Positions 7,517 through 17,956 are shown, counted from the first letter of the stretch. The stretch is 64,000 nucleotides of DNA from Paenibacillus_E qinlingensis_A (GCF_031455095.1 NZ_JAVDSB010000001.1:124001-188000), one strand, 5' to 3'. Program-made: numbers and translations. The notes: generated by a model from the sequence alone, not told the origin.

Positions 7517-8269
7517 ATGAAGCAAACACAACGGCTCGATAAAATACTCGCCCATGTAGGCGTAGGCACACGTTCTGAACTTAAACGCCTTACCAAGGAA
7601 GGCGCTATCTACGTGAATGGTGTAAAAGTCAAAGACAGTGGGATGCAAGTGAATCCCGATAAAGACAACATTACCGTTAATGGTGAGGTTGTCACTTACC
7701 GCGAGTTTGTTTATCTGATGATGAACAAACCGCAGGGGGTTGTCTCCGCAACTGAAGATAATCGGGATCGCACGGTTGTTGATCTATTGGACGAGGCTTA
7801 TGCGCCGTTCGAAGTATTCCCCGTGGGGCGTCTAGACAAGGATACGGAAGGTTTTCTTTTGCTAACAAATGACGGCAAACTCGCCCACAACCTACTCTCA
7901 CCGCGCAAGCACGTTCCAAAAACTTACTTTGCAAAAGTAGAGTGGGGAGTGAATGAGTCGGACCGTGAAGCATTCGCCCAAGGTGTTACCTTAGATGATG
8001 GATATGAGACGCTGCCAGGTCAGCTTAATATTTTAAAATCTGGTAATGAATCGGAGGGCATCCCTTCTGAAATTGAATTAACCATCATGGAAGGCAAATT
8101 CCATCAGGTGAAAAGAATGTTCCAAGCTGTAGGCAAGCAAGTTGTCTATCTAAAAAGAATTTCAATGGGGCCATTGACGTTAGATGCTAATCTAGCCTTA
8201 GGTGAGGTCAGAGAACTGCATGCAGAGGAACTTCTGGCTTTGCAGCATGCACATGAGACACAAAAATAA
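7517..8269 (+). CDS. rsuA: 16S rRNA pseudouridine synthase (RsuA type)
   Basis: This 250-residue enzyme isomerises a uridine in small-subunit rRNA, U516 in the family prototype. An S4 RNA-binding domain covers residues 1-60 (RLDKILAHVGVGTRSELKRL), and the catalytic domain carries GRLDKDTEG with the catalytic Asp107. MMNKPQGVVSAT and MEGKFHQVKRMF are the other conserved RsuA/RluB/E/F family motifs. RluB or RluF relatives share the same motifs, so the exact target is by family resemblance. The ribosome binding site GGAGGTGG lies in the end of the preceding methyltransferase gene, and the two RNA-modification genes are clearly co-transcribed. Confidence 0.9.
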   Translation: MKQTQRLDKILAHVGVGTRSELKRLTKEGAIYVNGVKVKDSGMQVNPDKDNITVNGEVVTYREFVYLMMNKPQGVVSATEDNRDRTVVDLLDEAYAPFEVFPVGRLDKDTEGFLLLTNDGKLAHNLLSPRKHVPKTYFAKVEWGVNESDREAFAQGVTLDDGYETLPGQLNILKSGNESEGIPSEIELTIMEGKFHQVKRMFQAVGKQVVYLKRISMGPLTLDANLALGEVRELHAEELLALQHAHETQK

Positions 8270-8330
8270 CGATATACAAAAATACTAAAATATGGTATTT
8301 TCAGAATAAGAAATTTGATGTGTGCGGAAG

Positions 8331-8376
8331 AACCGCCTAATTATCGCTTTCATTAGCGATCGTTGGGTGGTTTTTT
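8331..8376 (+). terminator. Terminator after rsuA
   Basis: AACCGCC pairs with GGTGGTT around an inner TCGCT/AGCGA hairpin, followed by six T residues (8371-8376). Confidence 0.8.
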
Positions 8377-8470
8377 GCTGTTCATGGAATAATTAGGTAG
8401 ACATTAACAGTTATGTAATGAGATACTACCAATTATTGGATTGGAAATCATTATTAAGGAGTGAATTTTT

Positions 8471-9658
8471 TTGAAAAAGAGTTTAGTGGCGTTATCTTCT
8501 GTTTTAGCTTTTTCTTTGTTAGGGGCGTTCCCAATCTTGGCAGATCAAACAAACCAGTTTCCCGATTTGAAGAATCATTGGGCTAAAGAAACGGTTACAA
8601 CCGCGGTAAATCACAAATATGTTGACGGTTACAGCGACGGTACATTCCGTCCAGAAAATTATGTAACAGGTGCGGAGTTTATCAAGATGGTTGTAACCGC
8701 AAGTGGTTTAAAAGTTGAAGGCATGACTGAGGGTAGTCAATGGTTTGTGCCTTATGTGAAGGCTGCTGTTGAAAAAGGGCTGGTTCGGGAAGAAAGTGTA
8801 ACTAATGAGTTCTTGCAAAATCCTCTGACTCGTCTCGAAATGGCTAAAGTATCCGTGCGTGCGACAGATCCTTTGTTGCAACAAAAGCACGTAAGTATCA
8901 ACGATCAAGGTGCCATGTACACAGCGTCCAGCAAAGGTTTGATTCAAGGTATGTTTGGCGGGGAACTAGCACCTGATGGATCTACGACTCGTGCGCAGTC
9001 CGTTACAATCATAGAGCGTATTCTTACTTTGAATGAAGGTGGCAAACTTCCTGTTGATAAAACAGCTGTTGGACAAGCTGAGTTGCAACTTAAACGTACT
9101 AATATCTTTTCTATGATTCCGGCTTTTGGTGGAAAGATAAATACTGGCAAGGAGTGGACTCCCGACAAGTTAGCCTACGCGTCCGCTGATGGTAAGTACA
9201 AAGGAGAAATCGACCAAGTTATAGCTATCGATATGGAAGACCCAAATGATCCTCACCGTCACCTTTTGGGGGACATCGACACACTTCACTGGTTTGATCG
9301 AACTGAGCGTTCCGGTAAGTTGATGCCGTTAGTTAAAGATTATCCAAAAAGTTATGTTATCTTAGTTCAATCTCATACCGTATTCAACAATGATCCGGAA
9401 TCCTACCCTGGTCGTTATGGTTTGGGAATGACATTTAGTGGTTTTGAGTCCCCGAACATGGAAGCTTTTAAAGCGGGTGAACTTAACTCTTTAGCTACGC
9501 TATTCAGAGATAAATTCGGAGATACTGCAGCTTTTATACTGCCAAAAGAGGGTACTGTGGCCACTCGCGGGGTAGATATTGCTGTATCTCTTCCAGCCAA
9601 ACCACCAGTTAGCATCGCAACCAAAGTCATTGTATCCACTCAAAGGGCACTTGAGTAA
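8471..9658 (+). CDS. SLH-domain secreted surface protein
   Basis: The 395-residue protein has a signal peptide (cleavage near residue 24, after PILA) and three S-layer homology repeats at about 30-75, 85-135 and 145-190. The clearest is FPDLKNHWAKETV...VDGYSDGTFRPENYVT; the second is degenerate. SLH repeats dock proteins to pyruvylated secondary wall polymer. The C-terminal 200 residues match no family I recognise. The start is TTG 8471, chosen for AAGGAG at 8456-8461 and the signal sequence. There is a possible TAGACA/GATACT promoter at 8398-8427. The stop lies 33 bases before the giant surface gene with no terminator between, so the two are probably one operon and may work together at the wall. 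Confidence 0.85.
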   Translation: MKKSLVALSSVLAFSLLGAFPILADQTNQFPDLKNHWAKETVTTAVNHKYVDGYSDGTFRPENYVTGAEFIKMVVTASGLKVEGMTEGSQWFVPYVKAAVEKGLVREESVTNEFLQNPLTRLEMAKVSVRATDPLLQQKHVSINDQGAMYTASSKGLIQGMFGGELAPDGSTTRAQSVTIIERILTLNEGGKLPVDKTAVGQAELQLKRTNIFSMIPAFGGKINTGKEWTPDKLAYASADGKYKGEIDQVIAIDMEDPNDPHRHLLGDIDTLHWFDRTERSGKLMPLVKDYPKSYVILVQSHTVFNNDPESYPGRYGLGMTFSGFESPNMEAFKAGELNSLATLFRDKFGDTAAFILPKEGTVATRGVDIAVSLPAKPPVSIATKVIVSTQRALE

Positions 9659-9691
9659 TATTCGGGTCTGATGGGAGGGGGGGAATCTAAT

Positions 9692-12600
9692 TTGGATTTA
9701 GGTTTGGTAAGAAAACGTGTCAAAATGTTAAGTATTTCGCTTTTAGCTATAATGGCTTTGGAGTCCAACGTTATACAATACTTAGGTGAGGAGCTAATAG
9801 CATTAGCCGCTCCTCAAAATACGGTAACCTCTGGCATAGCTTTCCCTTATGGGGGCGCTGAGGAGAAAAATTCAAAGTATTACGCTGCTGCTAGTTATTT
9901 ATCTGGTGGCTTAGTTAACATCACAAACATTCCAACGGGTAATGTCATCAAGAAAATTACACATAATGGGGAAGATATAACTCCGCCGTCTGCTATAGGC
10001 GTAAAAGACTATTCCGGTCCGATTAATGACACACATAGTGGTACATCGATAACCGTCACCTCAATAGGTAATGAATCTGCTCAAGGCTATTACGCTTGGT
10101 ACAGGTATCTCCCAGGAGGTTCACAAGGATCCAACTGGTACGCCGATGTATTTGATCAGTATGGGAGCGCTAAAAAGATAAGCTGTGGTCCGGATAATTT
10201 CGGCCCAGCCGCTTATCATAAATCCGCTCGTACAACCACTCCTGAGGATACCATTAACGGTTACCAAATGACACGATATCCTGGATGTCATTCTGCTGAT
10301 TTCAGTTCAGAAATAGGATCACTTAGTATGAGCGCTGTACGAGATGCTGATAGGGGCTACAAAACCTCTGGTGGTGTGGAGGTACCTGATTCTGTTGTTA
10401 CCGGAGTTACTGCAACCAAAGCTGAGGTAAATAATGATATTTCATTGATAATCTCCGGTCCTAATGGTAAAACTGGAACCCCTAGGTCATCCGCAATTAG
10501 CAATGTAAGTGTCACCCCCAACGCCAACAACGCTGGAGAATACCGAGTTAAATTCCATCAAGACTTCACTGATTTTGTCGACGGCTTCGACTCAATGTAC
10601 GAAATCCCCCCAACAAACATCGCAAGAGTTGCAACATACTACTCAGCTTTCCTCGTCGACCTCCAAGGCTCCACTTACGAATACGACAGCGAAGTAATCG
10701 TCGAATACGAGCCCCCACCAAACGCACCCAATCTTAGTAGCGTTGCCATCACAGCACCTTCGTGTGTCGAAGCGGGAAAACCAGCAACTTTCAGCTTCAG
10801 TTTCTCGAACACGGGAGGCTCAGCAATAACCACAGCTTTTACTGCGAAGGTTATGGTCGATGGCTCTTTATTGCAAACGTACAACTACACTGGCCTGGCG
10901 GCAACGACTCCAAAGAATGAAACATTCACCAAGACTTTCGCAGGTACTTCAATGTACAGTGTTGGGGTCTTCATTGACACTGTTCCGGGCGAGAGTAATA
11001 CCGGAGACAACAGTAAGTTAATTACTATAACGCCAGTAGCCAGATGTGCCGCCACACCTATTCCCGAGCAGATTACCGGAAGCTTCACATTGGATAAGAC
11101 CACTATGCCATACGGTGACGATAACTGGGCGATGCCGGTTAACGTAACGGTTAATGGAACTGATGGTAGCGGTAACTCTTGCAAAATTTCCCGTTTCGGA
11201 TTCATATTCGAGCAAGATGGTCTCATTGCTGATGGTGTCGTAAACACATCTAGCCCCTCACCTGGTAGCTTTGCTGGACCACCATATCCGAGGGGAATGG
11301 GTGAAGGAACCGTAAATGTCACCATGAAGATATTCTCTAGTTGTGGAGGTTCTAAGATAGTCGGCCCTCAGCCCTTTACTATTACTCTCGCGGCAGGTAA
11401 CAACAATCCCCCATTTTTCCAACCGGGTTTCTTCACCAATCACAACACCAACAATTTCCCCGCAATTGATGAAGTTGTAGTCGGTAGCATGATCGACCTT
11501 GGTATCATTAAAGACAAAACGCGCACACCTAACGAACCCTACGATCCAGAAGGTGATGGCTTCTATTTCAACTGGGATTTCAAAGGGAGTTCCGATCCTT
11601 GGATTAGGAACCTTGCTGATACCTCAGTAGGATATGGGTTCAACGAGCTAGCTTACGATGGGGATACCTACCGTAACATCAGAGCGGACGTATTAGGTAT
11701 GCACACTGTTTCAGTTACTGCTTCCGACACCCGTGGTGCTAAATCCGGAAGACGATCAGCAATAATAAACATTGTGAAGCCAAACCCAATTCCTATGTGC
11801 TCTGCACCCTCGGAAGTCAAAGCAAATCATCCCTTAGCCCCTAATGTTATCAACGCTGATAAAAGTCGTAGCCCAATGGGCAGAACAATCGACCATTCAA
11901 AGGATGTTTGGACCAATAAATTGTCCTCTTACGAAAATAATAGTTTGGCGGATATTACTGTGTCGGTTACATTAGAAAAAATTTATGATTCCGCTGGACT
12001 GGCATCTGAAGATAACAGTACTTGTAACATTATTGTACACCCCGATTATCCCCCCATTGCAAAAATAAACGCACCTGCTTTAGGTATTCGTGGCGAAGAT
12101 TACGATATTTTAAATGAATCCTACAGTACGGATGGTGACACGATCACACAAGTTCTTTGGCAAATGAAGTATGACAAAGACAATGATGGTGATTTGAACG
12201 AAGAGGCTTGGGAATCTATCTCAGGCGACCTCTACAAGTCTACATTCAACCCAACAAAAATCGGTAAGTATCAATTCAAATTACGTGCTGTCGAGGAATT
12301 TGGTGCATATGCCGAAGCTGAGTCCACAATAATGGATGTTACCAACCAAGCTCCTGAAGTGTCATTCGATCTTACAGGTAACGGACCCAATCCAGATTCT
12401 AACCCACCAACCATCTACAAGTCTGGGGACATCATGGCTAATTGGCCACTGGTTGCCACCAACACTAATAACGCGTTGAGTAAGCTTCCAACTTACAATT
12501 GGCAAGAAGATAACGGAACTTTAGCAACTGGTGCGGGTAAGGGGAAAGAGTCACAAATAGCTGGCGTAAACATCGTAAGCACTCCTGCAGGTATCGGAAC

Positions 12601-15600
12601 TGTTACAGCTTACACCACACAGTTCAATGATAACGGATTAGGCAGGAATGGTTTGTCGATCTACAAAGCCATGACGGCACCTACTTCGGGATATTCTCAA
12701 CCTTTATTTTATCCAAAAGCGGATGGGACACCTGGGAATTGGGTTAGTGGTGCAACTCCTATCTCGTCAGACAAGACTCATTTGTATTTCACTGGGACTG
12801 CATCTTACGATAACCCAGCGCAAATATTTTATGCGTTAAACAAAAACAAGATAGGTCGTTACTCACAAGAATTTATAATGGATGGTACACCTTGTTCAGG
12901 ATGTTTTGCAACCTTTACGCTCAAGCATTTTTGGCTAGATGGTAGTCCTTACGACTATATCCTAAATAGAGACAGTCTTCCTACAGGGCAATTGGCTTCC
13001 ACAAGGGATGTCCCAGTTTTCATAAATTCTAGTAATACTGGCACTACGATTAAAATGACTGACATCGTAGGAGCCACCGTTCAACCATATCTTGCTGAAA
13101 AGACAGTTTATTTGGTATTCAGTAAGTCTGTTCCTGTAAAGTACACAACATATACCGGTGGAGACGACGGTGACGTGTCTTACCCGCAGTACACGAATGG
13201 ATATGGTGCTTGCTCCTACAAAGCTTTAACTGGCACACTAATTGCTTGTTTCGATGCCCCTGGGGTTGGTGTCAAAATGACTTTAACCAAAGACGATCAT
13301 CTCCTCATCCTTACTGATAGCGGTGGTTCCTACAGCGCAAATGGTTATTTTGGCGATGGTTTCTACGAGGTCGATCTTTATGGTAATATCGTGAAAACTG
13401 GTACGATCCCTACCAACAACCCAACAACTTATGTGACTTACGAAAAGAAATACGTCCAATGGCCTCAGACTGAGACTCCCAGATCTTTTGTTCCGGCCCA
13501 ATACGACACTGCTAGCTGTTCCTTTGCCCAAGCACAACAACCATACAAGGACAATCTTGGTAATACTTATTTTTATGAGACCAAGACTTGTCGGGATAGT
13601 GCCGGTAATGCAATGACCCCCACAGATCGTAACGTCAGGTTTTTCCCTGAGTTGGCGTTAGGTGTGTACGTCGCCAAGTATGATAAGAATTTCAAAGTTG
13701 TTTGGCGCTCAAGAACTGGCGGAAATAACTTGTCATTCAGCGCCGCTTGGACTTACGATTGGCAGAATAACATCAACACGATGATCGTAAACTCAACCAA
13801 CAACACGATTTTGACCAGAACCTTGTACAGTGTTGCCGGGTCGTGGGGTGATACTTACTCTACGGTTAACAACGTCATCGATATGACAACTGGTGGTGTC
13901 TGGGCGTGGGGTGGCGTGCCGTTTAACGGTATGTCTAAAAACATGCATGTTGATGCTTGGGGCAATTATCAATCCGGTTGGTGTGCCGCTACTATCTACA
14001 ATCAATGCAGCAACATACAAACTGGGGGCAACTCATTCCGTGTAGCTGGTACACTTGGCTTCTTCTCAAGTGCCACTGAAACTATCGGGGAACGTGGAAT
14101 AACCGAGTACGTTGGTGACGGACTACTCTTGTCGTCTTACATGATTCATTCATGGGTAACTGGCTACAACAGTCCTCCTTATGGTGATACCGTTTATTGG
14201 ATCGATAAAGGTCCTGTGGATAATGCTCCTCCAGTTAACATCCAACGCTATCAGTACGGGCAGTTTATATCTCCAAACGTTTTAAATGATGCCGAGTTAA
14301 CATTCAACTTTAAAACCGAACAAAACAAGATTGACACTAATTTATTTGGTTATTCGTTCCGTATGCAAGACGGAACGAATCGCTATGCTTTGGAGTTCGA
14401 CGGAGTAACAATGTTCCTGTCTAAGTATATTAATGGTGTGCGGACAGTAATTTCCTCCTCACCGTACAATATTCAAGACAGTAAGAGTTACAACGTCAGA
14501 ATTAGAACTGCTGGTAACATGATAAATGTGTGGGTCAACAAGGTTAACTACTTCAGCGATATCATTGATGAGAGTTTCCCAGTTAGCGGGAAGTTTGGTG
14601 CTTTCTCGGATAAGTCATTCGTTCAATATAGCGTAATGACTACCAAGGCTTATGTCGAAGCCGACTTGTGGGCTGCTGACTACGCGATTCTCGACGAAAA
14701 GACCAACCTTGCTGAACTCAAATACGATAACATCAAATTTGATGATCCTGAGCTTGATCCTATTGCAGGGTCATTCGCATGGACCTACACGCATACTCCG
14801 ATGTTCTTAAACAACGGAGGGTTATCTCCACTAAGCGGACAAAGTTTCACAACCGGGCAACCTATTTTTGATCGTGTTGGTAAGTGGGATATTTCTTTGA
14901 AAGCTAAAGACGATCCGTATCCGGCATTAATCTACAAGTTTCCTAGCATGGTATTTGACTCTTATCGTAAAAATTCCAATACATTCAAGAAAACCATAAC
15001 AGTTCATCGTAGACCTGTTGCAGCCTTTACAGCAGTTATGCAACCTAACGGGGTAATTGCGTACACTACCGAGAATTACGACCCTGATCGCTTCGATTAT
15101 TCAACATTAACTCCTGATGTTGGGTATGAGACAAACCGCGGTATTATCGAAGAGCGGTGGTATTACATCACTCCTGATGGAAATGTCGTGAACTCGAAGT
15201 TAGATCGTGTGAATGATTCAGGAACTTACACCATTGTTTTGCAGGTTAAAGACGAATATGGTGCTTGGTCTTGGCCAGTCTCCGAGATAATTGATGTTGC
15301 TGCACGTCCAAACAACCCACCTAGCGTATCTCTAATCTATCCGGGGGGTTCCGTCGATAAGCCAGATTACTTCTGTGTTGGCTGTAATGCTACCATAAAC
15401 TGGAGTCAAACTGACGTTGATCCTGACACCACTTTTACTGCCTTCGAGATTTACATTGGGCGAATCAGCAAAGATATGTGGGGAACTGTCACTGAGTACG
15501 AGATGAGTTCCGGGGTAAAAGCCTTCAGCTCTAAGGATTCTGTGTACAGTTACATTGCAAGTACGGTCACCGGGGATATCAACTACAAGTATCGAATCAG

Positions 15601-17002
15601 GGTGCGTGTAAAGGATGAGGTTACGTGGTCTCAATGGAGTAATGATGGTTTCCTAGGAAGCGTCATACCGCCTACGGTACAATTAACGTACCCTACCGGC
15701 ACTCTCGCCAATCCTTCTGGAATGTCATCAAGAAAACCAACGATCACCTGGAATCAAAATGATCCTCAGTTCAATAATATTAGCTATCAAATCGTTTATG
15801 TTAGTGACGAAGCAGGAAACGTTATTGATTATGGGTACATCAGTGTTCCTGTCGCAGATAGGACGAAATCTACTGGATCCTGGACAATGACAGTTGACGC
15901 TCCCTTAGGTGCTAAGCTACAAGTTAAGGTGAGGGTAATGTCATCCAGTGGGATTTACTCAGCTTGGTCAGACATCGGTTGGATGACTTCCAATAGTCCC
16001 CCGACGGCAGTTATGTCCAATCCGTCTGGCACACAAACAACACCGACGATTGTTAGCACAACAAGACCGACCTTGGAATGGAATCAGACCGACCCTGACA
16101 TTGGCACGTTATTTTCACATTTTCAAATAGAGGTCACGAATGAAGCTAATGATGTTATAGTGGTGGATAGCGGCATACGCGAACAAAACTCAACTTTAAA
16201 TACGGGGAGTTGGGAATTACCAACTGATTTGCCTGCGGGACAAAAGCTGCGAGTGCGAGTGCGCGTGTTTGATGGTTTTGTGTGGTCTAGCTATTCTCCG
16301 CAGACTTGGCTTTACATTAATAGAGTGCCGATTGCTGATTTTGATTGGACGCCAAAGCCTGTTTGGGAAGGGGATATGATGAACAGCATAAATAGTTCTT
16401 TTGACCCTGACGGTGATGCACTCACCTACTTATGGACCGTTCAGGAGCCAACTGGTGTTGTCAAAACGTATACATCCATCAACTTCTTGCAGAAGGTTAC
16501 TGAACCTGGTGATTACGAAGTGACCTTGACTGTTACAGATGGTTTATTGTCTTCAACTGCGATTAAAACAATTATAGTCTTACCTCTTACAATTCAATCG
16601 GAAGTCACTTACACGGCGCAATGGTTGATTTTTCATAATGAAATGGGGCACCAAACAGATGTAATTCCGAAATCGTTTTATTCCGGGGAGATATTTGTTG
16701 TAAGCAGCCAGAGTGCACCCGCCCCAGTTGAGGAAGTGATTGCTTGGATTGACACGATGGGCTTGGACGGGCAGGCTTTATATGTATTGGAAAAATTAGT
16801 ACCCGAGTTAGGTGATAGCACAATGTTTAGGGGTGAGCTTTTTGATACCCAATTCTTATCCTTCTCGGAGGGATTGCCCCGAGGGCTTCAAACGATTCAT
16901 TTTCAGATTACATACAGAAATGGTGTTATCAAAAAGGAGGATATTCCAGTCGAAATCATTGGGAATGTGCAGCAATCTGTTGGTGTGCATCGGGTTCAAT
17001 GA
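9692..17002 (+). CDS. Giant secreted multidomain protein (PKD/fn3/CARDB-like)
   Basis: This protein of about 2436 residues has a signal sequence (positive RKRVK, then a hydrophobic stretch ending ALAAP). TTG 9692 is preferred over ATG 9671 because GGAGGGGGG falls between them. Visible modules, numbered from ATG 9671, are a CARDB-like domain near 350-450, PKD-like domains near 600-700 and 790-890, a long region of unknown fold near 900-1500, a concanavalin/LamG-like segment near 1530-1670, three fn3-like repeats near 1881-1995, 1999-2105 and 2107-2217 (each with PTIxWNQ-type cores), and a clear PKD domain at 2220-2307. I see no catalytic motif, LPXTG or SLH domain. It looks like an extended adhesive or scaffold protein, possibly held by the preceding SLH protein; that partnership is inference. 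Confidence 0.85.
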   Translation: MDLGLVRKRVKMLSISLLAIMALESNVIQYLGEELIALAAPQNTVTSGIAFPYGGAEEKNSKYYAAASYLSGGLVNITNIPTGNVIKKITHNGEDITPPSAIGVKDYSGPINDTHSGTSITVTSIGNESAQGYYAWYRYLPGGSQGSNWYADVFDQYGSAKKISCGPDNFGPAAYHKSARTTTPEDTINGYQMTRYPGCHSADFSSEIGSLSMSAVRDADRGYKTSGGVEVPDSVVTGVTATKAEVNNDISLIISGPNGKTGTPRSSAISNVSVTPNANNAGEYRVKFHQDFTDFVDGFDSMYEIPPTNIARVATYYSAFLVDLQGSTYEYDSEVIVEYEPPPNAPNLSSVAITAPSCVEAGKPATFSFSFSNTGGSAITTAFTAKVMVDGSLLQTYNYTGLAATTPKNETFTKTFAGTSMYSVGVFIDTVPGESNTGDNSKLITITPVARCAATPIPEQITGSFTLDKTTMPYGDDNWAMPVNVTVNGTDGSGNSCKISRFGFIFEQDGLIADGVVNTSSPSPGSFAGPPYPRGMGEGTVNVTMKIFSSCGGSKIVGPQPFTITLAAGNNNPPFFQPGFFTNHNTNNFPAIDEVVVGSMIDLGIIKDKTRTPNEPYDPEGDGFYFNWDFKGSSDPWIRNLADTSVGYGFNELAYDGDTYRNIRADVLGMHTVSVTASDTRGAKSGRRSAIINIVKPNPIPMCSAPSEVKANHPLAPNVINADKSRSPMGRTIDHSKDVWTNKLSSYENNSLADITVSVTLEKIYDSAGLASEDNSTCNIIVHPDYPPIAKINAPALGIRGEDYDILNESYSTDGDTITQVLWQMKYDKDNDGDLNEEAWESISGDLYKSTFNPTKIGKYQFKLRAVEEFGAYAEAESTIMDVTNQAPEVSFDLTGNGPNPDSNPPTIYKSGDIMANWPLVATNTNNALSKLPTYNWQEDNGTLATGAGKGKESQIAGVNIVSTPAGIGTVTAYTTQFNDNGLGRNGLSIYKAMTAPTSGYSQPLFYPKADGTPGNWVSGATPISSDKTHLYFTGTASYDNPAQIFYALNKNKIGRYSQEFIMDGTPCSGCFATFTLKHFWLDGSPYDYILNRDSLPTGQLASTRDVPVFINSSNTGTTIKMTDIVGATVQPYLAEKTVYLVFSKSVPVKYTTYTGGDDGDVSYPQYTNGYGACSYKALTGTLIACFDAPGVGVKMTLTKDDHLLILTDSGGSYSANGYFGDGFYEVDLYGNIVKTGTIPTNNPTTYVTYEKKYVQWPQTETPRSFVPAQYDTASCSFAQAQQPYKDNLGNTYFYETKTCRDSAGNAMTPTDRNVRFFPELALGVYVAKYDKNFKVVWRSRTGGNNLSFSAAWTYDWQNNINTMIVNSTNNTILTRTLYSVAGSWGDTYSTVNNVIDMTTGGVWAWGGVPFNGMSKNMHVDAWGNYQSGWCAATIYNQCSNIQTGGNSFRVAGTLGFFSSATETIGERGITEYVGDGLLLSSYMIHSWVTGYNSPPYGDTVYWIDKGPVDNAPPVNIQRYQYGQFISPNVLNDAELTFNFKTEQNKIDTNLFGYSFRMQDGTNRYALEFDGVTMFLSKYINGVRTVISSSPYNIQDSKSYNVRIRTAGNMINVWVNKVNYFSDIIDESFPVSGKFGAFSDKSFVQYSVMTTKAYVEADLWAADYAILDEKTNLAELKYDNIKFDDPELDPIAGSFAWTYTHTPMFLNNGGLSPLSGQSFTTGQPIFDRVGKWDISLKAKDDPYPALIYKFPSMVFDSYRKNSNTFKKTITVHRRPVAAFTAVMQPNGVIAYTTENYDPDRFDYSTLTPDVGYETNRGIIEERWYYITPDGNVVNSKLDRVNDSGTYTIVLQVKDEYGAWSWPVSEIIDVAARPNNPPSVSLIYPGGSVDKPDYFCVGCNATINWSQTDVDPDTTFTAFEIYIGRISKDMWGTVTEYEMSSGVKAFSSKDSVYSYIASTVTGDINYKYRIRVRVKDEVTWSQWSNDGFLGSVIPPTVQLTYPTGTLANPSGMSSRKPTITWNQNDPQFNNISYQIVYVSDEAGNVIDYGYISVPVADRTKSTGSWTMTVDAPLGAKLQVKVRVMSSSGIYSAWSDIGWMTSNSPPTAVMSNPSGTQTTPTIVSTTRPTLEWNQTDPDIGTLFSHFQIEVTNEANDVIVVDSGIREQNSTLNTGSWELPTDLPAGQKLRVRVRVFDGFVWSSYSPQTWLYINRVPIADFDWTPKPVWEGDMMNSINSSFDPDGDALTYLWTVQEPTGVVKTYTSINFLQKVTEPGDYEVTLTVTDGLLSSTAIKTIIVLPLTIQSEVTYTAQWLIFHNEMGHQTDVIPKSFYSGEIFVVSSQSAPAPVEEVIAWIDTMGLDGQALYVLEKLVPELGDSTMFRGELFDTQFLSFSEGLPRGLQTIHFQITYRNGVIKKEDIPVEIIGNVQQSVGVHRVQ

Positions 17003-17009
17003 AGTGGGA

Positions 17010-17038
17010 GGCAGTTATCGACCGATAACTGTCTTTTT
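17010..17038 (+). terminator. Terminator after the giant gene
   Basis: CAGTTATCG pairs perfectly with CGATAACTG around a two-base loop (17012-17031), followed by TCTTTTTAC. Confidence 0.85.
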
Positions 17039-17112
17039 ACTGTAAATTCGGTGAACTGTAATTGTGCTTATGGTACAATAATTTGATAAAAAGCGACGAG
17101 GGAGAGAATACC

Positions 17113-17913
17113 TTGAACTATCGATTAATCGCACTGGATGTTGATGGAACACTTTTGAATGATGATCACGAATTAACAGACCAAACCATTGAAACCATTC
17201 AAGAAGTTCATGATCAAGGCTGCCACATTGTACTATGCACGGGGAGAGCGCCTGCTAGTACGTTGCCTATTCTTGAGCAATTAGGCCTAGAAGGAACGAT
17301 GATCACACATAATGGGGCAGTAACCGTTCATGCGGATGAACGAGGGCAGTCGTTAGTGAACGAGTTTTCTTTTGAAATCAGCGAAATTGAATCGATGTTA
17401 GCTTACGCGCGGCGAGAAGGGATTCACTTTGATGTATGCACGGCTTTCAATATGTATATCGAGCGTGTCGGTGAGTATGAGAAGCAAATGTATAAAAAAT
17501 TTCTAATTAGTCCTAAACTTGTGACGTCGGTCTCAGAGCTTGGCGTTCCGATTGTAAAATTCACTCTTTTTGCTCAATCTGAGGTTTTGGATCGTGTCCA
17601 GCGGGATTGGGAGGAGCAGAAGTTGTATGGAAATCTACGGATGATTCGCAGTGGTGAATTGTTCATTGATGTCATGAGTCCTGAGGCGAATAAAGGGAAT
17701 GCTTTGAAAGCTTTAGCAGCTTCTTTAGAGGTTGATCCACAGGCGATTATGGCGATAGGAAATTACTATAATGACCTCGAAATGATGGCTTTTGCAGGAC
17801 TTGGTGTTGCAGTTGAGAACTCTCCAGATGGTGTAAAAGAGGCGGCAGACGCAGTTACTGCTTCTAATAATGATGAAGGCGTACATCAAGCAATTCGAAA
17901 GTACTGTTTATAA
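17113..17913 (+). CDS. Cof-type HAD-IIB phosphatase
   Basis: The 266-residue protein is a Cof-like haloacid dehalogenase hydrolase, a family of cytosolic phosphatases acting on sugar phosphates, nucleotides or FMN-type metabolites. Motif I is DVDGTLLN near the N-terminus with the nucleophile Asp. A conserved CTGRAP follows, and motif IV is the GNYYNDLEMM segment, where GD/GN-x-x-ND-x-x-M is the norm. TTG 17113 is chosen because GAGGGAGAG lies 6 bases upstream and the protein then begins NYRLIALDVDGT as the family does. Substrate cannot be told from sequence. It stands alone between terminators among surface-protein genes. Confidence 0.88.
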   Translation: MNYRLIALDVDGTLLNDDHELTDQTIETIQEVHDQGCHIVLCTGRAPASTLPILEQLGLEGTMITHNGAVTVHADERGQSLVNEFSFEISEIESMLAYARREGIHFDVCTAFNMYIERVGEYEKQMYKKFLISPKLVTSVSELGVPIVKFTLFAQSEVLDRVQRDWEEQKLYGNLRMIRSGELFIDVMSPEANKGNALKALAASLEVDPQAIMAIGNYYNDLEMMAFAGLGVAVENSPDGVKEAADAVTASNNDEGVHQAIRKYCL

Positions 17914-17931
17914 TATAAAATCCGGATAAAA

Positions 17932-17956
17932 TACCTCGGTTTTTGAGGTTTTTTGT
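17932..17956 (+). terminator. Terminator after the HAD gene
   Basis: ACCTC pairs with GAGGT around a GGTTTTT loop, followed by TTTTTTG. Confidence 0.8.

Noticed and set aside
10509..10697. Open frame of 62 codons inside the giant gene
   Set aside because: It arises from the local C-rich codon bias, overlaps the coding frame on the same strand and has no ribosome binding site.
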